Below are positions 1 through 9,230 of a DNA stretch of 64,000 bases, piece after piece. This stretch comes from Sphingobium sp. CECT 9361 (GTDB taxonomy: Bacteria > Pseudomonadota > Alphaproteobacteria > Sphingomonadales > Sphingomonadaceae). The stretch is from positions 1-64,000 of the forward strand of contig NZ_CAKKNC010000017.1 of NCBI RefSeq assembly GCF_918741285.1, written 5' to 3'. The notes under the pieces were generated by a model, which ran no database searches, was not told where the DNA came from, and saw nothing but the letters and a program-made list of their open reading frames with translations. Made by a program: the position numbers and the translations under genes. Position 1 is the first letter of the stretch, and every line of letters begins with the position of its first letter.

Positions 1-35
1 GAAAGCTCCTCGGTACTCATACGCAACACCGCCAT
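1..35 (-). CDS. 5' end of an unidentified gene, cut by the window edge
   Basis: An ATG on the minus strand at 35 is preceded, eight bases away, by a strong ribosome binding site (GGAGG), and the frame stays open to the window edge, reading MAVLRMSTEEL. A second in-frame ATG lies at 20. Only about eleven residues are visible, so no function can be given. The gene would run in the same direction as the downstream-lying aspartic protease gene but away from it across about 150 bases of AT-rich sequence. The call rests on the ribosome binding site and start codon alone. Confidence 0.35.
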   Translation of the reverse strand, partial: MAVLRMSTEEL

Positions 36-182
36 GCTCAATACCTCCGAACAGCCGGAGGGCACGGTAGCCCAAGTGAGACATCTCTACTTTGCGCAAC
101 TGTGACATTTGAACGTTGCTGCTACAATATTTAAGTCCGATAATATATATTATGTTAAATGCGAACTGTGTCGGTCGGGCGA

Positions 183-788
183 TTAAGGCTCCAACACCAT
201 CTCACCTTCTTCAACTCGCCAACTTTTCAGGCGCGATAAAAAGTTCATACCTAGCACATTCGTTTTTCCGAATGCCGGTGACACCACTACAGGCAGATCA
301 TCCATTTTTATGGGGCCGACCTGCATAGAAGAAACCATAGATCGCGCCGCTTGCACTTGGCCATTTGCGGTCTCTATTGTGACCGGAATTCGACGAGTGT
401 CCATCTGTAACCCGGATGCAGTGGCTGCCGCTCCTGACAAGGCGGTAAATGTCGCGCCGCTGTCGATCAGAAATCGGGTTGGTGCACCGTCCACCGTGCC
501 GTCTACCCAATAGTGGCCGTCCTCGGCCAAAGCTACGCGCAGAGCATTGCCATCCGCATTTTGCCGCGGTCTTCCCAGTATATCTCCGCTTACACGGTGG
601 GCGATGGAAGCAATTCCGTTCCGATAGCTGACTATGGTAAATATTATGGCAAATAGCGCGACCCACGCCGCAGCCATGCCGATGGCGGAACGCCACGCTA
701 TGCGCCTGTATAGTAGCGAAGAACCCACCAACACCAGCACGGCAAGATACCATATGATGCTCGCGGCGTCGGTTGGTCCGTCCATCAT
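183..788 (-). CDS. Retropepsin-like aspartic protease, membrane anchored (TIGR02281 / clan AA type)
   Basis: 201 residues. Two hydrophobic segments (about 11-27 and 36-55) should anchor the protein in the inner membrane, followed by a periplasmic or cytoplasmic single-lobe aspartic protease domain. The catalytic signature is FLIDSGATFTAL with Asp109; a retropepsin-like domain acts as a dimer because each chain supplies one Asp. The C-terminal LGMNFLSRL motif is typical of the family. The ATG overlaps the TGA of the upstream MBL hydrolase gene (ATGATG context), so the two are probably translationally coupled at the end of the minus-strand housekeeping run. Substrate unknown. Confidence 0.85.
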   Translation of the reverse strand: MMDGPTDAASIIWYLAVLVLVGSSLLYRRIAWRSAIGMAAAWVALFAIIFTIVSYRNGIASIAHRVSGDILGRPRQNADGNALRVALAEDGHYWVDGTVDGAPTRFLIDSGATFTALSGAAATASGLQMDTRRIPVTIETANGQVQAARSMVSSMQVGPIKMDDLPVVVSPAFGKTNVLGMNFLSRLKSWRVEEGEMVLEP

Positions 789-1555
789 AAAGTTACCATC
801 ATGCCGTCAAAGGCCGGCTCGACGTTGTCCGGGAGCGTTTTGCGCAGAGCCGAATAGTCCATGCTGTTGTCCATATGGGTGAGGATCGCCCTGCCCGGCT
901 TTACCGACCCAATCGCTGCTAACGTCTGCGCAAGATGTGGGTGTGTGGGATGCGGACGCTGTCTCAAGGCATCGACAACCCAAACATCCAGACCATCATA
1001 TAGACTCAGCATATCAGTCGTGACTTCATGAAAATCAGTGGCATAGCCAATAGATCTATTTCGATGCGTAAAGCGAAACCCGGTGGAGAAAATCGATCCG
1101 TGGGGCTGGTCGACGCAGCGAATCTGAATGTCGCCGATCGACAGCGCATCGGGCAAGATCTGCCCATCAATCGTAGAAGGATATCCGTCCCGCCCTTCAA
1201 ACGCATAGCCGAACCGCATTTTCAGCAGATTCAAAGTCGGCCGGCGTGCAAAGCCGAGGATTGGGGATCCGGCATGGTGGAACAGCTGGCGGACATCATC
1301 GATGCCATGGCAGTGATCGGCGTGATCATGCGTCCACAGGATCGCATCGATATGGACGACACCCGCCGCCAGTAATTGGGCGCGCATGTCTGGCGAGGTA
1401 TCCACGAGAATACGTGTGGTAGGGCTCTCGACGAGAATTGACACTCGGGTGCGCGCATTTTTGGGTTCCAGCGGATCGCAATCGCCCCAATCGTTTCCGA
1501 TGCGCGGAACCCCGGAAGAGGTGCCGCACCCAAGGATAGTGACCTTGAATGTCAC
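785..1555 (-). CDS. MBL-fold metallohydrolase (PhnP/RNase Z-like subgroup)
   Basis: 256 residues. The N-terminal LGCGTSSGVPRIG motif and the zinc-binding THDHADHCHG (His76, His78, Asp80, His81) mark the metallo-beta-lactamase fold subgroup that includes PhnP phosphodiesterases. Later His residues (DFHEV, LTHMDNSMDY) would complete the di-metal site. The gene overlaps the TatD gene upstream by four bases and the aspartic protease gene downstream, in the order metG-tatD-MBL common in alphaproteobacteria. A cyclic phosphodiesterase role is possible by family, but no phosphonate genes are nearby, so the substrate is left open. Confidence 0.9.
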   Translation of the reverse strand: MTFKVTILGCGTSSGVPRIGNDWGDCDPLEPKNARTRVSILVESPTTRILVDTSPDMRAQLLAAGVVHIDAILWTHDHADHCHGIDDVRQLFHHAGSPILGFARRPTLNLLKMRFGYAFEGRDGYPSTIDGQILPDALSIGDIQIRCVDQPHGSIFSTGFRFTHRNRSIGYATDFHEVTTDMLSLYDGLDVWVVDALRQRPHPTHPHLAQTLAAIGSVKPGRAILTHMDNSMDYSALRKTLPDNVEPAFDGMMVTL

Positions 1556-2328
1556 GAAGCGGTCTTGGCGAACAGCTTCCTGAAGTTCGCTGTGGTATTG
1601 GCTTCGAGCTCTTCGATAGTTTCCCCGCGCAGATTGGCGAGGAAGCGTGCCGTGTCCGCGACATAGCCCGGCTCACACGGCTTGCCGCGATGCGGCACGG
1701 GAGCGAGAAACGGGCTGTCCGTTTCGATCAGAATGCGATCGGCAGGGAGGCGTTTGGCCGTCTCTTGCAAATCCTTGGCGTTACGAAAAGTGACAATGCC
1801 GGAAATGCTGATGTAGAAGCCGATCTCCATCGCAGCATCGGCGAACGCACCGCTCGCGGTGAAGCAGTGAATGACGCCGGGGAAAGCCCCCTTCCCCATT
1901 TCATCGCGCAAGATCGCCAAGGTGTCATCCTCTGCATCGCGGGTATGGACGATCAGGGGGAGTTGCGTTTCCCTGGCGGCGGCGATGTGGGCACGGAAGG
2001 ATGTCTGCTGCCGGTCGCGATCGCTGTGGTCGTAATAGTAATCGAGGCCGGTCTCACCGATCCCGACGATCCGCGGATGGGCCGCGCGATCGACGAGTTT
2101 GGCAGTGTCGATGTGCGGATGTTCGTCCGCTTCATGGGGATGGATTCCGACCGTTGCCCAGACGTCGGGTTCCCGTATCGCGGTTGCCAGAACGGCGTCC
2201 CATTCGCTCTCTCGGGTAGCGATGTTGAGCATTAACTCGACACCTGAAAGTCTTGCGCGCTCCAGCACGGCTGCCTGATTTTCGACCAAGCCTTTGTAAT
2301 TCAAGTGGCAATGACTATCGATCAGCAT
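1552..2328 (-). CDS. tatD: TatD family metal-dependent hydrolase (putative DNase)
   Basis: 258 residues, usual length for TatD. N-terminal DSHCHLNYKG gives the HxH metal pair; GIGETGLDYYYD, the internal HTRDAEDDT and HCFTASG, and IETDSPFLAP supply the remaining metal ligands of this TIM-barrel amidohydrolase. Members act as 3'-5' exonucleases or deoxyribonucleases in DNA quality control. The gene starts three bases after the metG stop and overlaps the MBL gene by four bases, so it belongs to one metG-tatD-MBL transcription unit. Confidence 0.93.
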   Translation of the reverse strand: MLIDSHCHLNYKGLVENQAAVLERARLSGVELMLNIATRESEWDAVLATAIREPDVWATVGIHPHEADEHPHIDTAKLVDRAAHPRIVGIGETGLDYYYDHSDRDRQQTSFRAHIAAARETQLPLIVHTRDAEDDTLAILRDEMGKGAFPGVIHCFTASGAFADAAMEIGFYISISGIVTFRNAKDLQETAKRLPADRILIETDSPFLAPVPHRGKPCEPGYVADTARFLANLRGETIEELEANTTANFRKLFAKTAS

Positions 2329-2331
2329 GGG

Positions 2332-3897
2332 TCAGGCATCCGCTTCGGTCAGTTCGAGGCGGGGAAATAGCGGCTTGGGCGGCGAAAGGACAAAGCCGCT
2401 GGCTACCAGTGGGCCGTACCATGACGATCCGATATCCTGAATAAGTCGACACGTAAAACCTATTCCCATCTGATCGAGCAGCGCGTCGGACGAGGTGGGA
2501 ATAACGGGTCGGATCATGAGGGCGAGGTTCCCGATGGCTTCGTACAGCGTTGCCAGCACGGCGATCATCCGGTCAGGATCGGTCTTCCGCAAGGCCCAGG
2601 GCGCCTGCGCGTCGATATACTGGTTGCAGGCGAAGACGGCGCGCATCCAGGTTTCGATGGCTTGTGAGGGTGCCAGATCGCTCATCGCGGCAACGAAATC
2701 GTTGGTTGCGGTGCCGATCAAGGCGCGCAATTCATCGTCGGCGGCAGCAGCGGTGCCGCCATGTGGTAGCTTGCCTTCAAGGTTCTTGGCTATGAAGCTG
2801 AGAGTGCGCTGCGCCAGATTGCCGAAGCTGTTGGCCAGATCACTATTTGCCCTTTGTACAATGGCTTCTGCGCTATAGCTGCCATCATTTCCGAACGTTA
2901 CTTCGGATAATAGGAAGTACCGCAACTGATCGACGCCGAAGCGCTCGGCAAGCGCGATGGGGTCGGCGACATTGCCCACGGACTTGGACATCTTTTCCCC
3001 GCGATTGAGCAGGAACCCATGTCCGAAAACATGCTTAGGCAACGTCAACTTCGCACTCATCAGGAAAGCTGGCCAGTAAACAGCATGAAATCGAACGATA
3101 TCCTTCCCGATTATGTGGATGATATCGCCAGTATCGGCCCAATATCGGGCCATACGTTCGCTGTCGTCGGGATAGCCACAGCCGGTCAGGTAGTTGGTCA
3201 GTGCGTCGACCCACACATACATGACATGGCCATCGCTGCCCGGCACCTTTACCCCCCAGTCAAAGCTGGTTCGGGAAATGCTCAGATCGGACAGGCCACC
3301 TTCCACGAAACGCATGATTTCGTTGCGGCGGCTGTCCGGACGGATGAAGTCAGGTTGTGCCGCATAAAGATCCAGCAAAGGCTGTTCATATTTGGAGAGC
3401 TTGAAGAACCAGCTTTCTTCCACCGTCCATTCGACAGGCGTGCCTTGCGGAGAAAGCTTTGCCCCCTCCCCACCTTCGATCAGTTCCTTCTCGTCATAAA
3501 AGGCTTCGTCGCGGACGGAGTACCAGCCTTCGTAGCGGCCCAAATATAGGTCGCCATTGGCTTCCATCGCCTTCCACAAGGCCTGGCTTGCAGCGTGGTG
3601 ATCGGGCTCGCTCGTTCGAATAAACCGATCATAACTGATCTTAAGAATGTCATCCATCTGTTTGAAATAGGATGCCATCTCATCGGCAAGCTCGCGTGGT
3701 GTTATGCCCCGCGCCCGCGCGGCTTGGTCCATTTTCAAGCCATGTTCGTCAGTGCCGGTCTGGAAGAATACGTCGCGCCCCATCATCCGCTGAAAGCGTG
3801 CGATAGCGTCCGTGGCGATCGCTTCATAAGCGTGCCCGATATGCGGCCTTCCGTTGGGGTAACTGATCGCGGTCGTGATGGTAAAAGGCTTGGACAT
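2332..3897 (-). CDS. metG: Methionyl-tRNA synthetase
   Basis: 521 residues. Class I synthetase that charges tRNA-Met in the cytoplasm. The HIGH motif is PHIGHAY (His19-His22) and the KMSKS loop is RGEKMSKSVGN. There is no C-terminal tRNA-binding EMAP-like extension, so this is the short form of the enzyme; a separate CsaA-like protein with such a fold is encoded at 26803-27174 but is not evidently connected. The N-terminal MSKPFTITTAISYPNG start fits family alignments. It is followed closely by tatD and preceded by holB after about 75 bases. Confidence 0.97.
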   Translation of the reverse strand: MSKPFTITTAISYPNGRPHIGHAYEAIATDAIARFQRMMGRDVFFQTGTDEHGLKMDQAARARGITPRELADEMASYFKQMDDILKISYDRFIRTSEPDHHAASQALWKAMEANGDLYLGRYEGWYSVRDEAFYDEKELIEGGEGAKLSPQGTPVEWTVEESWFFKLSKYEQPLLDLYAAQPDFIRPDSRRNEIMRFVEGGLSDLSISRTSFDWGVKVPGSDGHVMYVWVDALTNYLTGCGYPDDSERMARYWADTGDIIHIIGKDIVRFHAVYWPAFLMSAKLTLPKHVFGHGFLLNRGEKMSKSVGNVADPIALAERFGVDQLRYFLLSEVTFGNDGSYSAEAIVQRANSDLANSFGNLAQRTLSFIAKNLEGKLPHGGTAAAADDELRALIGTATNDFVAAMSDLAPSQAIETWMRAVFACNQYIDAQAPWALRKTDPDRMIAVLATLYEAIGNLALMIRPVIPTSSDALLDQMGIGFTCRLIQDIGSSWYGPLVASGFVLSPPKPLFPRLELTEADA

Positions 3898-3971
3898 AAG
3901 CTCGCTTCAAATGGCGTGAGGCCGCTTCTCTAGCGGCTGTCGAACGTCAGGCAAAGGCGATTTGTCGACAG

Positions 3972-4952
3972 TCAGACGGCGCGACGCAGGGAAGCAAGCG
4001 TTGCCACATGGCTGCATAGTTCAAAAACGACCGTTGCGGGGTCCAGCGATAATATCACCGCGCCCGATGCAAGATGCTTTGCCTGCTCCCAAGTTGTCAG
4101 CGTAGATTTGAGCGTAGACCCTTCCGCACACTTGGCTGACGCGGCCAGAAACGCCGGTGCGCGTTCAAGGAAAGCCTCATATCGTGGACGAGCCGCTTTT
4201 GTCGCCAACCGTCTGGATATATCGAGCCGCAATTTGTTGGTCGGATCGCCGCTCGCAGCAATCGCTAACAAGGTTTGCTCGATGTCACCCAGATCGAGGC
4301 CGGCATAACCCAAAGCGCGACCGGGCGACCCTGCTCCGGCAAGAACGAGCGCCGCCAGTTCATCGGGTGATATGTCGGGCTTATGCCGGCGCACGACGAC
4401 CTGCATCGCTTCGTCGTCCAGCGACTGGAAGCGCAGCATACGGCATCTGGATCGAATGGTCGGCAGCAAGCGCGAAGGGGCATGAGAAACGAGAAGGAAC
4501 AGCGTGCCGACCGGCGGTTCTTCAAGATTTTTCAGGAGCGCGTTCGCAGCGCTGCGTTCCAGGTCGTCGGCACTGTCGATCACTATGATCCGGCGGTCGG
4601 ACAAGGACGGGACTTTATTCAGCAATCGCTGCAGGCCGCGCACCTGATCCACGCTGATGTTTCTCGCCAGATCGCCATTATCCTTTTCCAACCGGGAAAG
4701 TTCAGCATAATCCGGATGCGTCCCCGCATCGAACAAACAGGCATTGGATTCGGTTGGAGGAAGATCGAAGCCATCTCCGGCTTTCAATGCACCTGCAGCT
4801 TCGGCAAGCAATCGTCGCGCGGCCATACGCGCAAAGGTCGCCTTCCCTACCCCACGTGGTCCGGCGAGTATCCAGCCATGATGCATTCGTTCGCCACGCG
4901 CGGCTTCGAGCAGGGTGCGGACCTGCATATCCTGACCCAAAAGTGACGTCAT
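3972..4952 (-). CDS. holB: DNA polymerase III subunit delta'
   Basis: 326 residues. Clamp-loader subunit that works with tau/gamma and delta to load the sliding clamp. It has a P-loop like segment LAGPRGVGKATFARM and the sensor/arginine-finger region LFLLVSHAPSRLLPTIRSRC (SRC motif). NALLKNLEEPP is the usual delta' signature. The start overlaps the tmk stop by four bases, reproducing the conserved tmk-holB-metG-tatD order. Confidence 0.95.
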   Translation of the reverse strand: MTSLLGQDMQVRTLLEAARGERMHHGWILAGPRGVGKATFARMAARRLLAEAAGALKAGDGFDLPPTESNACLFDAGTHPDYAELSRLEKDNGDLARNISVDQVRGLQRLLNKVPSLSDRRIIVIDSADDLERSAANALLKNLEEPPVGTLFLLVSHAPSRLLPTIRSRCRMLRFQSLDDEAMQVVVRRHKPDISPDELAALVLAGAGSPGRALGYAGLDLGDIEQTLLAIAASGDPTNKLRLDISRRLATKAARPRYEAFLERAPAFLAASAKCAEGSTLKSTLTTWEQAKHLASGAVILSLDPATVVFELCSHVATLASLRRAV

Positions 4953-5581
4953 GGCAGCATGTCGCTTAATGCGTCGAGCAACTGCGCAGTCACATCGGGT
5001 GCAGTGCCGCTGGCATCCACAATCCGAAAGCGATCAGGTTCGTTCTGCGCAAATCGTGCGAAGGCAGATGCCACCTTGCGGTGGTAGCTTCGATCCCGTC
5101 CGCCGATCCGATCCACGTCATTGCCGTCCCGCACCGCTGTGCGAGCCTCTGCAATGTCTTCGGGCAGGGTCAGGATCAGCGTCCGGTCCGGCAGATAGCC
5201 ATCGCTGCCGATACGATGCAGTGTCAGAATATCGGCATCTTCCAAACCGCTCGCGCCACCCTGATAGGCTCTGCTGCTGTCGAGAAACCGGTCGGCAATG
5301 ACCCATTCACCGCGGTCCACCGCAGGCTTGATGATACGGGCCACATGATCGGCGCGCGCTGCCGCAAACAACAGTGCCTCTGCGCGCGGTGTCCAGCGGT
5401 CGGCATTTCCGGTGAGCAACAAAGCCCGTATAGCCTCCGCCCCGGGGCTGCCGCCCGGCTCGCGCGTTTCCAGCACCGTCGCGCCGCGCGCTCGCAGCGC
5501 GGCGGCAAGCGCCTTGACCTGCGTCGATTTGCCGGCGCCTTCACCACCTTCCAGCGTGATGAAACGGCCCTTCGTTGTCAT
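4949..5581 (-). CDS. tmk: Thymidylate kinase
   Basis: 210 residues. Phosphorylates dTMP to dTDP for DNA synthesis. P-loop EGGEGAGKSTQ at residues about 11-21, the DR(F/Y)xxSS motif as ADRFLDSSRAYQG, and TREPGGSPGAE are all present. Length is typical. It starts 13 bases after the stop of the D-Ala-D-Ala carboxypeptidase gene and overlaps holB, so these genes are probably co-transcribed. Confidence 0.96.
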   Translation of the reverse strand: MTTKGRFITLEGGEGAGKSTQVKALAAALRARGATVLETREPGGSPGAEAIRALLLTGNADRWTPRAEALLFAAARADHVARIIKPAVDRGEWVIADRFLDSSRAYQGGASGLEDADILTLHRIGSDGYLPDRTLILTLPEDIAEARTAVRDGNDVDRIGGRDRSYHRKVASAFARFAQNEPDRFRIVDASGTAPDVTAQLLDALSDMLP

Positions 5582-5594
5582 CCGATTATGCCCA

Positions 5595-6758
5595 TCACCC
5601 GAAGAATGACATCAATCCGTTCCATAGACGTCCGAAGATTCCGGCTTCCGCCACAGCTTCGGCGGCTACCAGCGGCATCGTCTGCGCTCCGGTATCGGGG
5701 GTAGTGACGACCAGTTGCGCGATCTGCTGCCCCTTTGCGATCGGTGCCTTGATCGGGCCGGTATAGACGACCTTGACTTGCATCTTGCTGGTCGCGGTGC
5801 TGGGCATCGTTACCGCGAGATTGCGGGGAGCGACCAGACCGACTGTACGCGCGCTGCCAAGCTGCACGTCGGCCGTTTCCACCAGCGCGCCCTTTTTGAA
5901 CAATGGCTGCGCCCGCCAAGCCTTGAAACCCCAGTCCATGAACCGCACCGATTCTTCGACACGGCCGTTGAAGCTATCGAGGCCCGCCACGACCATTACG
6001 AGGCGACGGCCATTTTGTTCGGCCGACCCGGTAAAGCCATAGCCTGCTTCCTCGGTGTGCCCGGTCTTGAGACCGTCGGCTCCGGGTATACGACCAAGTA
6101 TGGGGTTGCGGTTCGCTTGCGTAATTGCGCTTCCGCCCATCGTCTTGCCCCATGTGAACGACGGGGTGTCATAAAATTTCTTGTAGAGGTCGGGCGTTTC
6201 CTGAACGGTTGCCGCTGCCAACGTCGCCAGATCGCGGGCCGTGACATAGGTCACGCCTTCATCGGGCCAGCCATTGCTGTTGCCGAAATGGCTATTTTTC
6301 AGCCCCATACGCGCCGCTTCCTGATTCATGGCGGCGGCAAAGGCTTGCTCGGTTCCCGAAATGCCTTCCGCCAGCACGACGCAGGCGTCATTGCCGGAAA
6401 GCGTCACGATGCCGTGCAGCAGGTTTTCTACGGAAACCTGCTCCCCCACCGAAAGGAACATGGTGGAGCCTGCAGCGGGGCCATGCCACTTCTTCCACGT
6501 TTCGGGGCGGACAGTGAACTTCGTGTCGAGCTTCAACTGGCCCTGCTGGATCAGACGGAACGCGACATGCACGGTCATCATCTTCGCCATCGACGCAGGT
6601 GGCATTCGCTTATCTGCGTCCTTGTCGAACAGGATAGCGCCTGACGACAAATCCTGCATGAACGCGATGGGCGCTGCACTGGTATAGGGAGGCGCTTCGG
6701 CAGCAAGGGGCTGCGCCAGAAGCGGCAGGAGCAGAGCGGCGGCAAAGGTTTTTTTCAT
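5595..6758 (-). CDS. D-alanyl-D-alanine carboxypeptidase (PBP5/6 family)
   Basis: 387 residues with a signal peptide (MKKTFAAALLLPLLAQPLAAEA). Serine peptidase S11 that trims the terminal D-Ala of peptidoglycan pentapeptides in the periplasm. The three active-site motifs are visible: SxxK as PASMAKMMT, SxN as LSGNDACVV, and KTG as LKTGHTEEAGY. A C-terminal PBP5-type beta domain ends in an amphipathic stretch (FGRLWNGLMSFFG) of the sort that holds the enzyme to the outer face of the inner membrane. It follows rlpA and a lytic transglycosylase gene, forming a cell-wall remodelling group. Confidence 0.95.
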   Translation of the reverse strand: MKKTFAAALLLPLLAQPLAAEAPPYTSAAPIAFMQDLSSGAILFDKDADKRMPPASMAKMMTVHVAFRLIQQGQLKLDTKFTVRPETWKKWHGPAAGSTMFLSVGEQVSVENLLHGIVTLSGNDACVVLAEGISGTEQAFAAAMNQEAARMGLKNSHFGNSNGWPDEGVTYVTARDLATLAAATVQETPDLYKKFYDTPSFTWGKTMGGSAITQANRNPILGRIPGADGLKTGHTEEAGYGFTGSAEQNGRRLVMVVAGLDSFNGRVEESVRFMDWGFKAWRAQPLFKKGALVETADVQLGSARTVGLVAPRNLAVTMPSTATSKMQVKVVYTGPIKAPIAKGQQIAQLVVTTPDTGAQTMPLVAAEAVAEAGIFGRLWNGLMSFFG

Positions 6759-6788
6759 CTAGACTCTCGAAAATTCGGACCCGCCATT

Positions 6789-7667
6789 TCAACGCGATGG
6801 CGTTATGGATATATCGTCATTAGCCACAATGGCGGCATCGCGGAACCCCTTCGATGCGGCATATGTTACACCGGCGCGCGCATCTTCGGCACGACGATAG
6901 GGTCCGAAGTATACCCGCCAGACGCGATCGGTCAGCGACATTCTTGCGCCCGTTCTGGCGGCAAGCGATTCGGCCCGATCCTTGTCCGAAAAGGCGGCGA
7001 TTTGAACAGTGTATAAGCCATTGTTCGGAAGCGTGCGCGCGGTCTCCAGGCTGGCCGTTTTTATCGGAACGGAAAGGCGGTTGCGTAAATCAGCCAGAGT
7101 CGGGCCAGATATGGCACGGCGTTCGGCGACTCTTCGTCCGGAACGCAGGATTGCGCGCTCAGCCTCCGGTGGCGATACGCGCTTGATACGGACCGGTGCG
7201 GCACCCTGGCCGAGCAGTCCCAATTGGTCCGCCGCACCGCGCGAGAGATCTATCTCACGCGCCTGAGTGAATGGGCCGCGATCGTTTACCCGCAACACTA
7301 TCGTTCGCCCCGTCGTCAATGCGGTGACTTCCACATAACTGGGCAACGGCAAAGTGCGATGCGCGGCGGTTATGCCGGAGGGATCGAAGCGCTCGCCATT
7401 AGCGGTGCGATTGCCGCTCAGTTCTTCGCCATACCAGCTCGCATAACCGACGGCTTCATAGTTTGGCGTGTCGGCCGGGATGTAGGTGACGCCGCCCACC
7501 GTATAAGGCGCACCTATCTTGACGGGGAGATCGGAGACCGCCTTTCGGTCGTTGCGGGATTGACCGGCACGGAAATTCCCGTCCCGTGTGCCGTCAACCA
7601 TGCCGCAGGAGCCCAGAAACAGCAGCAACGCCCCGGATATACCGAGATGACTAACCCGCCACTGCAT
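6789..7667 (-). CDS. rlpA: RlpA-type septal ring lytic transglycosylase lipoprotein with SPOR domain
   Basis: 292 residues from the preferred ATG at 7667; a longer form from 7694 is possible. The N-terminus MQWRVSHLGISGALLLFLGSC ends in a lipobox (LGSC), so the mature protein should be an outer-membrane lipoprotein. A double-psi beta-barrel domain follows (ASWYGEELSGNRTANGE ... VNDRGPF), which in characterised RlpA cuts denuded glycan strands. The C-terminal SPOR domain (about residues 215-285) targets septal peptidoglycan. The start lies inside the end of the upstream transglycosylase gene, implying translational coupling. Confidence 0.92.
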   Translation of the reverse strand: MQWRVSHLGISGALLLFLGSCGMVDGTRDGNFRAGQSRNDRKAVSDLPVKIGAPYTVGGVTYIPADTPNYEAVGYASWYGEELSGNRTANGERFDPSGITAAHRTLPLPSYVEVTALTTGRTIVLRVNDRGPFTQAREIDLSRGAADQLGLLGQGAAPVRIKRVSPPEAERAILRSGRRVAERRAISGPTLADLRNRLSVPIKTASLETARTLPNNGLYTVQIAAFSDKDRAESLAARTGARMSLTDRVWRVYFGPYRRAEDARAGVTYAASKGFRDAAIVANDDISITPSR

Positions 7668-8691
7668 CCGCCAACAATCCGACCGACAAAGCATAGAAAT
7701 TCGAACAGTTGTAATCGAGGATCACGCGGTAGTTGCCGGTGAGCAGATAGGCCGTCTGTCCGGGGCCGTCCGGTTCGATCAATGTCGCCAGATCGCTGTC
7801 TGCCAGCCGTGTCGACCCCGTTAGCGTGATGCCGCGACTGCGCCATTCCGCCATGGTGAGCCAGCGGCTGTGCCGTTCCATGACGCGGGGGCATCGGGCC
7901 GCGTTGGTGCGATTGGCGATACTCGACCGGTCGAACCCAGGGGGTACGGCAACTGCGACGCCCCACGGGGTGCCCTTGCGCCATCCCGCATCGACGAAAT
8001 AATTGGCGATGGACGCCAGCGCGTCCGCTTCGCTCGACCATATATTTGCGCGACCGTCACCGTCGCCATCCTTCGCCACGCGCAGATAGACCGAGGGCAG
8101 GAACTGGGGATAGCCTGTGGCCCCTGCCCAACTGCCCACCAATTGCGAGCGAGGGACGCCATTGTCGAGCATTTTGAGCGTCGCAAGGAACTCCGGTTCG
8201 AACAGCGCGCGCCGACGCCCTTCATGCGCCAGAGTAGCGAGCGACCGGAGCAAGTCGAAGTCCCCGGTATAAGAGCCATAGTTCGTCTCATGGCCGTAGA
8301 TCGCGACCATGATCGCTTCGGGAACGCCGGTTTCGCGCTCGATCCGCGACAGCCTCGCGCGATTGTTCTGATAGGCGACACGGCCACGGTTGATCCGCGC
8401 CGAATCGACATGCTGCCGACGGTAGGGTTCGAAAGCAGGAATTGGCGAGTCTGTGCTCCCGCCCGGTTGCGACTGATCCAGTTGCACCACGCGAGGATTG
8501 GAGGTCAGTGTCGGGAAGACGCTGTTCATCGTTGCTTCGCTGATCCCCATGACCCGAGCCTTTGGACGAAGGCTGGCAAGATAGGATTGAAACCCGTCGT
8601 CCGTTTGCGCCACGGCAGGTGGCGCAAGGGCGTTTCCGGGCCACATTGCGCTGGCGAGCAGAGCAATGGCGAGTACCGCGGATCGTGTCAT
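7651..8691 (-). CDS. Lytic murein transglycosylase (MltB family)
   Basis: 346 residues. The ATG at 8691 is chosen because it has an AAGGGGAA ribosome binding site and opens on a signal peptide (MTRSAVLAIALLASA); an upstream in-frame start at 8778 lacks this. The catalytic Glu lies in IYGHETNYGSY, and ATGYPQFLPSVYLR plus a calcium-binding-like DGDGDGRANIW loop are characteristic of MltB-type enzymes that cleave the glycan backbone to 1,6-anhydro ends. It overlaps the RlpA gene, another glycan-cleaving protein. There is no lipobox, so a soluble periplasmic form is expected. Confidence 0.92.
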   Translation of the reverse strand: MTRSAVLAIALLASAMWPGNALAPPAVAQTDDGFQSYLASLRPKARVMGISEATMNSVFPTLTSNPRVVQLDQSQPGGSTDSPIPAFEPYRRQHVDSARINRGRVAYQNNRARLSRIERETGVPEAIMVAIYGHETNYGSYTGDFDLLRSLATLAHEGRRRALFEPEFLATLKMLDNGVPRSQLVGSWAGATGYPQFLPSVYLRVAKDGDGDGRANIWSSEADALASIANYFVDAGWRKGTPWGVAVAVPPGFDRSSIANRTNAARCPRVMERHSRWLTMAEWRSRGITLTGSTRLADSDLATLIEPDGPGQTAYLLTGNYRVILDYNCSNFYALSVGLLADAVAG

Positions 8692-8829
8692 GTGCGTTCC
8701 CCTTATTCGCTGAAGCCGATTGTCGCATAGATGGACGGGCGCGTGAATCCCTTTATTTTCATGTTTCCTTCGGCTCATCGAAAGATTTGCCTTGGATTTG
8801 CGCGGCGGGGCGATAATGAAGCCGCCAAC

Positions 8830-8919
8830 GGACAGGTGGCCGAGTGGTTTAAGGCAGCGGTCTTGAAAACCGCCGAGGGTGCAAGCTCTCCGTGGGTTCG
8901 AATCCCACCCTGTCCGCCA
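8830..8919 (+). tRNA. tRNA-Ser (anticodon UGA)
   Basis: 90 bases forming a class II cloverleaf. The acceptor stem GGACAGG pairs with CCTGTCC, the discriminator is G and CCA is encoded (8917-8919). The anticodon arm reads CGGTC-TTGAAAA-CCG with UGA at the centre, there is an extended variable arm as expected for serine tRNA, and the T arm GTGGG-TTCGAAT-CCCAC is intact. The accessory genes that follow start directly downstream of it. Confidence 0.97.
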
Positions 8920-8966
8920 TTTCCCGTCGATTGCACGCTATGGCGCGATGTTGTGCGCTATGGCAC

Positions 8967-9230
8967 CAGACAACCCGCCGACCTTCATCATATTCGGCCT
9001 TGGCGGAATCTGCCTCCATATCATTCGGGGCGCACGCATGGCTGGCGCAAAGATGATTATCGGCGTGGATCTCAAATGCTGACAAAGGCGCTGTAGCATT
9101 ACGCATGGGCGCTACCCACTTCGTCGACCCACATGCGCTCGGAGATGATCTGGTCGGTCACCTCCTGGAACTTACGGCCGGCGGTGCAGACTATAGGTTC
9201 GAGGCAGTGGGCAGGCACCTCTGCCCGAAC
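8967..9230 (+). pseudogene. Decayed fragment of a class III alcohol dehydrogenase (S-(hydroxymethyl)glutathione dehydrogenase type)
   Basis: In one frame the sequence from about 8979 reads TFIIFGLGGICLHIIRGARM, then AGAKMIIGVDL; this matches the NAD-binding Rossmann segment of class III ADHs (GLGGIGLNVIQGARMAGA, IIGVD). It then hits a stop at about 9080, and the homology resumes after a frameshift as ALRMGATHFVDP, GDDLVGHLLELTAGGADYRFEAVG (about 9090-9210). The N-terminal zinc region and C-terminal end are missing. No start codon or ribosome binding site is visible. It is a dead internal fragment sitting 50 bases from a tRNA gene, consistent with a deletion or integration scar. The rest of the stretch to 9471 holds nothing recognisable apart from a TTGCAT-GAAGCG-ATGCAA palindrome at 9379-9396. 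Confidence 0.75.
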